Assembly (NCBI GenBank): GCA_015056175.1
Contig: SVGT01000009.1
Location: 1-56,561, forward strand
Reading direction: 5' to 3'
DNA length: 56,561 nucleotides
Source: Clostridiales bacterium
GTDB lineage: Bacteria; Bacillota; Clostridia; Christensenellales; Aristaeellaceae
How positions within the stretch are numbered: the first letter of the stretch is position 1; each line of letters starts with the position of its first letter. A model generated the notes under the pieces. That model was not told where the DNA came from and searched no databases. It worked only from the letters and a program-made list of their open reading frames with translations. Position numbers and translations under genes: made by a program. Shown in pieces: positions 41,631 through 50,715 of this stretch.

Positions 41631-43610
41631 TTATTCCAGTTCGAAGGCGCCGGTGTAGAGTTGGTAATACTTGCCCTTTTTGGCGATCAGCTCGTCGTGG
41701 CTGCCGCGCTCGATAATGCGGCCCTGCTCCAGCACCATGATCACGTCGGAATTCTGCACCGTGCTCAGGCGGTGGGCGATGACGAACACCGTGCGTCCCT
41801 GCATGAGGGCGTCCATGCCGCGCTGCACGATCAGTTCCGTGCGGGTATCGATGGAGGAGGTGGCTTCGTCCAGGATCATGACGGGGGGATCGGCCACGGC
41901 GGCGCGGGCGATGGACAAGAGCTGGCGCTGACCCTGGCTCAGGTTTGCGCCGTCGCCTTCCAGCAGCGTATTGTAGCCGTCGGGCAGCATGGAGATGAAG
42001 CCGTGGGCGTTGACCAGTTTGGCGGCGCGGATGCATTCTTCATCCGTGGCGTCCAGCTTGCCGTAGCGGATGTTGTCCATCACGGTGCCGGTGAACAGGT
42101 TCACGTCCTGCAGCACCACGCCCAGGGACCTGCGCAGGTCGCTTTTTTTGATCTTGTTGATGTTGATATCGTCATAGCGCACCTTGCCGTCGGCGATATC
42201 GTAGAAGCGGTTGATCAGATTGGTGATAGTGGTTTTGCCGGCGCCCGTCGCGCCCACCAGCGCCACCTTCTGACCTTCTTTTGCGTACATGGAGATATCA
42301 TGCAGCACCTGCTTTTCGGGCACGTAGAAGAAGTCCACATCCTTCATGGTCACTTCGCCGCGCAAACGGGTGTAGGTAAGCGAGCCGTCCTGATGGGGAT
42401 GCTTCCATGCCCACACGCCGGTGCGCTCCTTTGTTTCGGTAACAGAGCCGTCGGGCAGCACTTTGGCGTTGACCAGCGTCACGTAGCCGTCGTCCGTTTC
42501 GGGCGTTTCGTCCATCAGGTTAAAGATACGGCCTGCAGCGGCCAGCGCCTGCACGATGGAGTTGACCTGCTGGGAAATGTTGCTGATGGGGTTGGTAAAG
42601 CTGCGGCTCATCTGCAAAAAGGAGGTAATGGCGCCCAGCGTCAGGGGCGCAAAGCCGTGCAGCGTCAAATTCTGCACGCCGGTAATGTACATGGCGCCGC
42701 CTACGATGGCAAGCAGGGCGTACAGGGTGTGGCCCAGGTTGTTCATCACAGGGCCCAGAATGTTGCCGTACTTGGCGGCGGAGGAGGCGACGAAGAACAA
42801 CTCTTCATTTCGCTTGTCAAACTCTTCCTTGCATTCGTCCTCGTGGGTGAATACCTTGACCACCTTCTGGCCGTTGATCATTTCCTCCACATAGGCGTTC
42901 ACCTGACCCACAGCGGCCTGCTGGCGGACAAAGTACTTGCCCGAATGGGTGGTGATGAACTTGGTGATCTTCATCATCAGGAAGGTGAACAGGAGGATGA
43001 ACAGCGTCAGCCATACGCTGAGGGAGAGCAGGCTTGCGCCCACCACCACGATATCCGTCAGCGCCGCCCACAGGGAGGGAATGGAGCCGATGAGTCCGCG
43101 CAGGGCGTCGGTATCGTTGGTGTAGTGGCTCATCACGTCGCCAAACTGGTTCTGGTCAAAGTACTTGATGGGCAGCGTCTGCATGTGGGAGAACATGCTG
43201 TCGCGCACTTCCTTGAGCACGCCCTGGTTGACCGAGATCATGAGACGCTGGTACAGGTAGGTAAAAATGATGCTGACAAGGTAGATGACCACCATCTTGG
43301 CAAGCGCCAGAATGAGGCCGTCAAACTTGGGCGTGGCTTCCAGCAGAAGGGGAGCGATATGCTCGTCGATCAGAACGCCCAGGAAGCGGCTGGCCTGCAC
43401 GCCGCAGTAGGAGGTGATCACCAGGGATAAGCACACGCCGATGAGGCGGAACTTGTACTTGCCCAGGTACTTGAGCAGGCGCTTGAGGGTGGGCATATCG
43501 ATGCCCTTGAGGCTTTCCTTCAGGCTGACGGGCGGGCCCATGTGACGGCCGCGTCCGGGGCCGCGGGGAGGCGGGGCGTTTCTGTTTTGTCCGGGATTGC
43601 GGTTAGACAT
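41631..43610 (-). CDS. Heterodimeric ABC exporter, subunit 2 (permease-ATPase fusion)
   Basis: This 659-residue half-transporter belongs to the ABCB/MDR group (lipid or multidrug export). An N-terminal Pro/Gly/Arg-rich cytosolic tail precedes six transmembrane helices (about 50-340). The nucleotide-binding domain has Walker A GATGAGKTT (near 449), Q-loop LQDVNLF, signature LSQGQRQ, Walker B VMILDEATS and the H-loop His in AHRLST. A roughly 35-residue insert precedes the NBD. Its start overlaps the first subunit gene by 8 bases, implying a heterodimer. Confidence 0.93.
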   Translation of the reverse strand: MSNRNPGQNRNAPPPRGPGRGRHMGPPVSLKESLKGIDMPTLKRLLKYLGKYKFRLIGVCLSLVITSYCGVQASRFLGVLIDEHIAPLLLEATPKFDGLILALAKMVVIYLVSIIFTYLYQRLMISVNQGVLKEVRDSMFSHMQTLPIKYFDQNQFGDVMSHYTNDTDALRGLIGSIPSLWAALTDIVVVGASLLSLSVWLTLFILLFTFLMMKITKFITTHSGKYFVRQQAAVGQVNAYVEEMINGQKVVKVFTHEDECKEEFDKRNEELFFVASSAAKYGNILGPVMNNLGHTLYALLAIVGGAMYITGVQNLTLHGFAPLTLGAITSFLQMSRSFTNPISNISQQVNSIVQALAAAGRIFNLMDETPETDDGYVTLVNAKVLPDGSVTETKERTGVWAWKHPHQDGSLTYTRLRGEVTMKDVDFFYVPEKQVLHDISMYAKEGQKVALVGATGAGKTTITNLINRFYDIADGKVRYDDININKIKKSDLRRSLGVVLQDVNLFTGTVMDNIRYGKLDATDEECIRAAKLVNAHGFISMLPDGYNTLLEGDGANLSQGQRQLLSIARAAVADPPVMILDEATSSIDTRTELIVQRGMDALMQGRTVFVIAHRLSTVQNSDVIMVLEQGRIIERGSHDELIAKKGKYYQLYTGAFELE

Positions 43611-45360
43611 TGTCCGTCACCCCCTTCCTCTGGCTCAGGGCAATTTCCCTGTAAATATCGCTGTTTTGCATCAGTTCATCATGGGTGCCGCGGGCTACGA
43701 TGCGGCCTTCGTCCAGCAGCAGGATGAGATCCGCATCCTGCACGCTCTGCACGCGCTGGGCGATGATGAGCTTGGTGGTATTGGGGATCATGGTGCGGAA
43801 GGCGTTGCGGATCTCGGCGTCCGTCTGGGTATCCACAGCGGAGGTGGAATCGTCCAGGATCAGGATCTTAGGCTTCTTCAGCAGCGCGCGGGCAATGCAC
43901 AAACGCTGCTTCTGGCCGCCGGATACGTTGGCGCCGCCCTGCTCGATGTGCGTATCGTATTTGTCGGGGAACTGCATGATAAAGTCATGGGCGTGGGAAA
44001 TTTTGCAAGCCTCGATCATTTCTTCATCGGTGGCCTCGTAATTGCCCCAGCGCAGGTTTTCCTTGATGGAGCCTTCAAAGAGCACGTTCTTCTGCAGTAC
44101 CATGGCTACCTGATCGCGAAGCGCCCGGGTTTCGTAATCCCGCACGTCTACGCCGCCAACCTTGAGGCTGCCCGCCGTTACGTCATAAAGCCTGGGGATC
44201 AATTGCACAAGGGAGCTCTTGCTGGAGCCCGTACCGCCCAGGATGCCAACCGTCTGGCCGCTCTTGATCTCCAGATTGATGTCGGTCAGGCACAGCCTTT
44301 CCATATCCCTGGAATAGGAGAAAGAGACGTTTTCAAACACGATGGAGCCGTCCCTGACTTCGGTGACAGGGTTTTCCTTGTCCACCATGTCGATCTCCTC
44401 ATCCAGCACCTCCACGATACGCTCTGCGGCGGCGCGGGAGATGGTGATGAACACGATGAGCATGGACAGGAACATGAGCCCGCCAAGCACCTGCTGGGCA
44501 TAGGAGATGATGGCAAGCAGCTGGCCGGTGGTCATGCCGTTTGCGGGATTGTTGCCGCTGGCAATGATCATGCGGGCGCCAAACCAGCTCAGCAGCAGCA
44601 TCACCACATACATGCTGCCCTTCATCAGGGGTTCGTTGAACGCCAGCACCTTTTCGGCGCCGGTGGAGAAGCGGTACACATCAGAGGAGGCGTCGCGGAA
44701 CTTTTCTTCCTCGTGCTTTTCGCGGACAAAGTTCTTCACCACACGGATGGAGCGCAGGTTTTCCTGCACGGTGCGGTTCAGCTTGTCAAAGCTTTTGAAC
44801 ATCTTTTCAAAGAAGGGGTGCGCCTTGGTCATGGTGAGCATCAACCCGCCAAAGAGCACGGGCATGACGCACAGGAACGCAAGGGAAAGCTTGGGGCTGA
44901 TGCGCAGCGCCATGACCATGGAAAAGATGAGCAGAAGGGGAGAGCGCACCGCCATGCGGATGATCATCTGGAAGGTGCCCTGCACGTTATTGACGTCGGT
45001 GGTCAGGCGGGTGATCAAAGAAGCGGTGGAAAATTTGTCAATGTTGGCAAAGGAGAATTTCTGCACCCGGTGGAACATATCGTGGCGCAGATTCTTGGCA
45101 AAGCCGGCGCCGGCAACGGCGGAGCACCTGCCCGCCATGACGCCGAAAAACAGGGAGATGAGCGCGCAGATCACAAGCAATACGCCCATTTTGGCAATAT
45201 AGCCCATGTCGCCCGCATCGATGCCCTTATCCAGCATGCTGGCCATCAGGGTCGGGATGAGCACTTCCATGGCCGCTTCGCCCGCTACCAGCAGGGGGGA
45301 GAGAAGCGCGGGCTTTTTGTACTGGCGCACGCAGGCAGCCAGGCGCTTGATCATGTGCAT
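43603..45360 (-). CDS. Heterodimeric ABC exporter, subunit 1 (permease-ATPase fusion)
   Basis: This 585-residue half-transporter has six transmembrane helices (about 15-310) and an NBD with Walker A GGTGSSKSS (non-standard but complete with Lys), signature VSGGQKQR, Walker B ILILDDSTS with Asp in place of the catalytic Glu, and the H-loop replaced by Gln (IIAQRVQS). These two changes mark the degenerate NBD of an asymmetric heterodimer; subunit 2 carries the full set. The ATG 45360, about 9 bases after GGAGG, is preferred to 45369. The start overlaps the marR stop. Confidence 0.92.
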   Translation of the reverse strand: MHMIKRLAACVRQYKKPALLSPLLVAGEAAMEVLIPTLMASMLDKGIDAGDMGYIAKMGVLLVICALISLFFGVMAGRCSAVAGAGFAKNLRHDMFHRVQKFSFANIDKFSTASLITRLTTDVNNVQGTFQMIIRMAVRSPLLLIFSMVMALRISPKLSLAFLCVMPVLFGGLMLTMTKAHPFFEKMFKSFDKLNRTVQENLRSIRVVKNFVREKHEEEKFRDASSDVYRFSTGAEKVLAFNEPLMKGSMYVVMLLLSWFGARMIIASGNNPANGMTTGQLLAIISYAQQVLGGLMFLSMLIVFITISRAAAERIVEVLDEEIDMVDKENPVTEVRDGSIVFENVSFSYSRDMERLCLTDINLEIKSGQTVGILGGTGSSKSSLVQLIPRLYDVTAGSLKVGGVDVRDYETRALRDQVAMVLQKNVLFEGSIKENLRWGNYEATDEEMIEACKISHAHDFIMQFPDKYDTHIEQGGANVSGGQKQRLCIARALLKKPKILILDDSTSAVDTQTDAEIRNAFRTMIPNTTKLIIAQRVQSVQDADLILLLDEGRIVARGTHDELMQNSDIYREIALSQRKGVTDNV

Positions 45361-45842
45361 GAAGGACATTCCTCCTTTTCGATGGGTTCTGTGTCGGTCA
45401 GTTCTTTTTCGTAGGTACAAAGGTTTTGCATGATTTTGTCAAGTGTGCGGCGGAAGGCTGCGATCTCGCTTTCCGGGATATCCCGTACCATGGCGTTTTC
45501 GATGCATTTGAGATCCCGGCCAAAGCTTTCGTGGAGGCGCAGGGCCTTATCCGTCAGGCACAGCTTTTTGAGCCGCGCGTCATGGCGCACGCTTTCCCGG
45601 GTGATCAGTTCGTTTTTCTCCATCAATTGCAAAATGCCGCTTGCGGTGGAGCGCCGCATCTGGAATACCCGCTCCAGATCCCGTTGAAAAATGTCCTCGT
45701 GCCGGTGATCGTACAGATAGCCGATCACCCAGCCGTGGGTACCGGTGACGTGCTCCATCTGCGCCTTGGCGGGAGAACGGTCGGCAAGGCGTCTGTGCAG
45801 ATGGGTCATGCAGCGCAGACGAAAACCAAGATCCTGATTCAC
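45351..45842 (-). CDS. MarR-family transcriptional regulator
   Basis: MarR proteins are dimeric winged-helix repressors that usually control the exporter next to them. The 163 residues include the helix-turn-helix around FQRDLERVFQMRRSTASGILQ and the wing VRHDARLKKLCLTDKAL. The start is GTG 45842 with AAAGGAG 7 bases upstream. The operon marR-ABC-ABC has a consensus promoter followed by a palindrome that covers the expected start of transcription, so it is likely autoregulated and derepressed by an exporter substrate. Confidence 0.92.
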   Translation of the reverse strand: MNQDLGFRLRCMTHLHRRLADRSPAKAQMEHVTGTHGWVIGYLYDHRHEDIFQRDLERVFQMRRSTASGILQLMEKNELITRESVRHDARLKKLCLTDKALRLHESFGRDLKCIENAMVRDIPESEIAAFRRTLDKIMQNLCTYEKELTDTEPIEKEECPSCT

Positions 45843-45875
45843 TGGGCAGCTCCTTTCCTGTACAGATGTCAATTT

Positions 45876-45910
45876 GTTAGGGAAGCGAACAATCTTGTTC
45901 GCGCCCTAAC
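45876..45910. promoter_or_regulatory. MarR operator-like palindrome
   Basis: GTTAGG...GCGAACAA and TTGTTCGC...CCTAAC are two inverted blocks (8-bp inner, 6-bp outer stem) around a TC centre. The site begins directly after the -10 of the operon and covers the start of transcription. Confidence 0.75.
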
Positions 45911-45939
45911 ATTTTATGCCTCGTGCAAAGGAATGTCAA
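45911..45939 (-). promoter_or_regulatory. Promoter of marR-ABC operon (minus strand, TTGACA-17-TAAAAT)
   Basis: Minus-strand TTGACA (45939-45934) and TAAAAT (45916-45911) are separated by 17 bases, immediately upstream of the palindrome. Confidence 0.85.
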
Positions 45940-46019
45940 CAGGTAAACGGAGAAAAATGGCAGCAAAATATGACGGAAACCGGCATAAACCGGACCCGAC
46001 CATGCAGACAGCATGATTG

Positions 46020-46048
46020 TTGAAAGCGATTGCAAATTGCAGTATAAT
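46020..46048 (+). promoter_or_regulatory. Promoter and cre/LacI-like operator of the GH78 gene
   Basis: TTGAAA (46020-46025) and TATAAT (46043-46048) are 17 bases apart. Overlapping the -35 is TGAAAGCGATTGCA (46021-46034), which differs from the CcpA cre consensus TGWNANCGNTNWCA at one position; a repressor bound here would block the promoter. Confidence 0.7.
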
Positions 46049-46074
46049 GGAAAAAACGAGAGAGGGGTGAACGC

Positions 46075-48225
46075 ATGCATCATTTGCCGGCAGCGTTTCA
46101 GGAAGCGGACTGGATATGGCTCCGGGAGGAAAAGGACAATCAGTATGCCACCTTCCGGTGCATGTTCGAATCGGACGTGGAAAAAGGCGTTTTGTACATT
46201 AGCGCGGACTCGGATTATGCCCTGGGGCTGAATCAGCGGCTGTGCGCCTTTAACCAGTACGACGATCATCCCATGCACAAAAGCTACGATACGGTTAACT
46301 GCACGCTGAAAAAGGGCGAAAACGTGGTCACACTGCATGTGTGGCACCAGAGCAGCAAGGGCTGCTATACCTACATCCCCGGCCCTGCGGGGGTGAAATT
46401 TGCCATTGCCGCAGAGGATGGGCGCGCGCTGTGCAAAAGCGAAGCGGGCATGCCCTGCCGCCCCCAGGTGCAGTATAAAGTGGGGGATATTGAACCCATC
46501 TCCGGCCAGTTGGGCGACGGCTTCCATTATGACGCCTCCGTGCCCGATGCGGTCTGGGAGGAAGCGGTGACAGTGGAAGCGCGCAGGGATACCGCACTCT
46601 ATCCCCGTCCTGTCAAAAAGCTGGAATTGAAGGATCCCGTGCTGCCGGAGATGGTCAAATTCGGCCTGTGGCAGCCCCAGGGCGGCGATACGGCGGCGCA
46701 GATCGCCCAATATGCAAAGCTGGATACCGATGCGGGCGACGGCTATGTGATCTACGATCTGGGCAGGGAGGAATGCGGCCTTTTGCACCTGAAGGTCAGG
46801 GGCAAGGCGGGCGACAGCGTGATCATCGCCTGGGGCGAGCATATGGACGGCGGACGGGTGCGCGCCTACGTGGACGGGCGGCATTTTGCCACCCGCTATA
46901 CCCTGCATGACGGGGAAAACGTGTTCACCCACTATTTCCGCCGTCTGGGCGCCCGGTATCTGATGGTTTTAAGCGAGGGCGACGTGCTGCCCTATCTGGT
47001 CACGCTGATCCCGACAGAATATCCGGTAAAATGCGTAAGCGATTTTGACTGTGCCGATCAGGAACTGAAAAAGATCTACGACGTATCCGTGCGCACCTTG
47101 CACCTGTGCATGCATGAGCATTATGAGGATACGCCCTGGCGCGAGCAGGCGCTCTATGCCATGGACAGCCGCAATCAGGCGCTGTTTGGGTACTGCTGCT
47201 TTGGGGAAAGGGATTTTCCGGCGGCGTATCTGGACCTGTTCCGGGAGGGCATCCGGGAAGATCATCTCTTTGAACTGTGCGCCCACGCCAAAGAGCGCTT
47301 TACCATTCCCTCCTTTACGCTCAGCTGGGTGCTGGCGGTGCGGGATCATCTGCTGTGGACGGGCCAATGCGATACCGCGCGGCGCATGCTGCCTACGGTG
47401 AAGGAGATCGTGGACGGCTTTATGGACAGGATCTGCGAAAACGGGCTGTGCATGATGCCGGGCAGCAGCAAATACTGGAACTTTTACGAGTGGACGGACG
47501 GCATGGACGACCAGGATATTTTTCAGACGAAGGAAGGCGATCAGCGTCCGCAGCGCGCGGATGCGGCGCTGAATTTGTATTTGATCCTGGCGATGGAGGC
47601 GGAAAAGGAAATCTGCCTCTATCTTGGAGAAGCGTGGCAGCGGGAGGATGCGATCCGATCGCTGCGCAGACAGGTAAAAAAGCATTTTTACGATGCAGAA
47701 AAGGAAGCGATCCGCACCCATCCGGACGAGCGGCATTTTACCGAGTTCAATCAGGCGCTGGCGCTGCTGGCGAATGTGCTGGAAAGCGATGAGGCCTGCG
47801 CGCTGCGCGGGAAACTTTGCGATCCGGACAGTGGCTTTGTGCCCGTATCGCTCAGCTGCAGCCTGATGAAGTATCAGGCGCTGCTCATGGACAGCGACCG
47901 GTACGGGACGTGGGTGATCGGCGATATCAAGCAAAAATGGGGGCGTATGCTGCAAAAGGGCGCCACATCCTTCTGGGAAGTGGAGGAGGGCGCGGACGCC
48001 TACGATTTTGCAGGCAGCCTGTGCCACGGCTGGTCCGCAGTGCCGGTGTATGTGCTCACGGTGTACGGGCTGGGCGTTCAGCCTGCGGCACCGGGATTCA
48101 GCGAGTATACGTTCACGCCGTGTAAGGAAATCAGTGCATCCGGGGTTGTTCCCACGCCTCTGGGAGGGATCCGGGTGCGGGATGGAAGAATCGAAATGGT
48201 GCATCAAATCAAAGGCTTCTCCTGA
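46075..48225 (+). CDS. GH78-type alpha-L-rhamnosidase-like protein (intracellular)
   Basis: This 716-residue protein has no signal peptide, so it acts inside the cell. It has an N-terminal beta-sandwich region, a central segment with DLGREECGLLHLKV, then the (alpha/alpha)6 catalytic barrel with YEDTPWREQALYAMDSRNQ (Asp and Glu of the active site), and a GATSFWE motif with a likely catalytic Glu near residue 630. A beta-sandwich closes the C-terminus. GH78 enzymes release terminal L-rhamnose from plant glycosides and pectin fragments. Start ATG 46075 follows GAGAGGGG. The fold call is firm; exact substrate is not. Confidence 0.85.
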   Translation: MHHLPAAFQEADWIWLREEKDNQYATFRCMFESDVEKGVLYISADSDYALGLNQRLCAFNQYDDHPMHKSYDTVNCTLKKGENVVTLHVWHQSSKGCYTYIPGPAGVKFAIAAEDGRALCKSEAGMPCRPQVQYKVGDIEPISGQLGDGFHYDASVPDAVWEEAVTVEARRDTALYPRPVKKLELKDPVLPEMVKFGLWQPQGGDTAAQIAQYAKLDTDAGDGYVIYDLGREECGLLHLKVRGKAGDSVIIAWGEHMDGGRVRAYVDGRHFATRYTLHDGENVFTHYFRRLGARYLMVLSEGDVLPYLVTLIPTEYPVKCVSDFDCADQELKKIYDVSVRTLHLCMHEHYEDTPWREQALYAMDSRNQALFGYCCFGERDFPAAYLDLFREGIREDHLFELCAHAKERFTIPSFTLSWVLAVRDHLLWTGQCDTARRMLPTVKEIVDGFMDRICENGLCMMPGSSKYWNFYEWTDGMDDQDIFQTKEGDQRPQRADAALNLYLILAMEAEKEICLYLGEAWQREDAIRSLRRQVKKHFYDAEKEAIRTHPDERHFTEFNQALALLANVLESDEACALRGKLCDPDSGFVPVSLSCSLMKYQALLMDSDRYGTWVIGDIKQKWGRMLQKGATSFWEVEEGADAYDFAGSLCHGWSAVPVYVLTVYGLGVQPAAPGFSEYTFTPCKEISASGVVPTPLGGIRVRDGRIEMVHQIKGFS

Positions 48226-48241
48226 TCGGAGGAGCTTTTTT
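48215..48241 (+). terminator. Terminator of the GH78 gene with the stop codon in its loop
   Basis: GCTTCTCC (48215-48222) pairs with GGAGGAGC (48228-48235); the loop TGATC contains the TGA stop, and TTTTTT follows. Confidence 0.9.
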
Positions 48242-48280
48242 GTTTTGCAAATGAAGTTTTTTCCTGAATCGAAAAAAACG

Positions 48281-48520
48281 CCCCCGACAAGCAACCTGTC
48301 AGGGGACGGGGTGATATATCAAGTCAACTTCCGTCGAAAGGGAAGTGCCGAAAAAACCCCGCCCTCCAACAAGCAACCTGTCGGGGGACGGGGGAATTAC
48401 TCAAGTCAAGTTGGCCGACAATGGGCGGCGGCTCCGCGCATTCAAGAAAATCCCCCGACAAGCAATCTGTCGGGGGACGGGGTGATATATCAAGTCAACT
48501 TCCGTCGAAAAGGAAGTGCC
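48281..48520 (-). repeat. Three tandem copies of the interspersed palindromic repeat, site B
   Basis: This fills the 304-base gap between the GH78 gene and guaB; no gene is present. Units start near 48281, 48357 and 48452. Units 1 and 3 are near-identical over 69 bases: a CCCCCGACA/TGTCGGGGG hairpin (one mismatch in unit 1), ACGGGG, then TATATCAAGTCAACTTCC and GGAAGT closing a second small hairpin. Unit 2 is more diverged (TCAAGTCAAGTTGGCC), as at site A. On the minus strand each GC hairpin is followed by a T-rich run (TTTTTTT after unit 1, TTTTTT after unit 2), so the array is a triple terminator for guaB. Confidence 0.8.
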
Positions 48521-48529
48521 GAATGGCAC

Positions 48530-50052
<1,523 letters not shown>

Positions 50053-50155
50053 TGCGTTTTTCGGTGTTCTTCCGACAAAAAAAGACATGGATGATCCGTA
50101 TAAGGGCATTGTATACCATCCGGCGGAAAGATTTGGCATGTTTTTATCGAATATC

Positions 50156-50187
50156 TGTCATGATCGAGTGTTTTTTGTCGTCTATAT
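50156..50187 (+). promoter_or_regulatory. Candidate ECF-type promoter of sigma pair 1
   Basis: TGTCAT (50156-50161) and CGTCTATAT (50179-50187) are 17 bases apart. The same spacing and a related sequence, TGAAAT-17-TGTCTATAT, precedes sigma pair 2. CGTC at -10 is known for Bacillus SigM, SigV and SigY. Confidence 0.5.
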
Positions 50188-50208
50188 CAATGGAGAGGAG
50201 GGATGGGC

Positions 50209-50715
50209 ATGACCGGACGCGACGGGGGTAAGCGGGCGCAGGTGGGCGCGCTGATGGAACTGTATGGCGATCAGGTGATGCGCTTGTGCCTTGTATCCCT
50301 CCGGGACTGGCACCTGGCGCAGGACGCCTGCCAGGAAACCTTTTTCCGCGCATGGAAGCATTACGACCGCTTCCGCTTTGAAAGCAGCGAAAAAACCTGG
50401 CTCATGCGCATTGCGGTGAATGTGTGCCGCGATATGCAAAAGGCCAGGTGGTACCGGCAGGGCAGGGATGCGCTGCCCCTTCCCGATACGGCGGCGCTTG
50501 TGCAGGAGGATTTTCTTCCCGGGCCTGTGACGGAAGTTGTTATGTCGCTGCCGGAAAAATACCGGCTGCCGCTGCTGCTTTTCTACGTGCACGGCATGAA
50601 GGGGCATGAGATCGCCCGCGTGCTGGGCATATCCTATCCCGCCGTGCTCACGCGGCTAAAGCGCGGCCGCGAGCTTACAAGACAGCGTATGGAGGAAGGA
50701 GGCGCAAAGGAATGA
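50209..50715 (+). CDS. ECF RNA polymerase sigma factor 1
   Basis: This 168-residue protein has the two ECF sigma regions: sigma-2 (about 10-80, with LAQDACQETFFRAWKHYD and KTWLMRIAVNVCRD) and sigma-4 (about 110-160, with LPLLLFYVHGMKGHEIARVLG and the recognition helix YPAVLTRLKRGRE). It lacks region 3, as ECF factors do. ATG 50209 is about 7 bases from GGAGAGGAGGG; an in-frame ATG at 50203 sits against the SD. The stop overlaps the downstream membrane protein, its likely partner, by 4 bases. It is paralogous to the sigma gene at 53010, with identical length. Confidence 0.93.
   Translation: MTGRDGGKRAQVGALMELYGDQVMRLCLVSLRDWHLAQDACQETFFRAWKHYDRFRFESSEKTWLMRIAVNVCRDMQKARWYRQGRDALPLPDTAALVQEDFLPGPVTEVVMSLPEKYRLPLLLFYVHGMKGHEIARVLGISYPAVLTRLKRGRELTRQRMEEGGAKE

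Noticed and set aside
48281-48520. Possible CRISPR array
   Set aside because: The three units differ, intervals are unequal, no unique spacers of constant length and no cas genes; the units are hairpins with T-runs.
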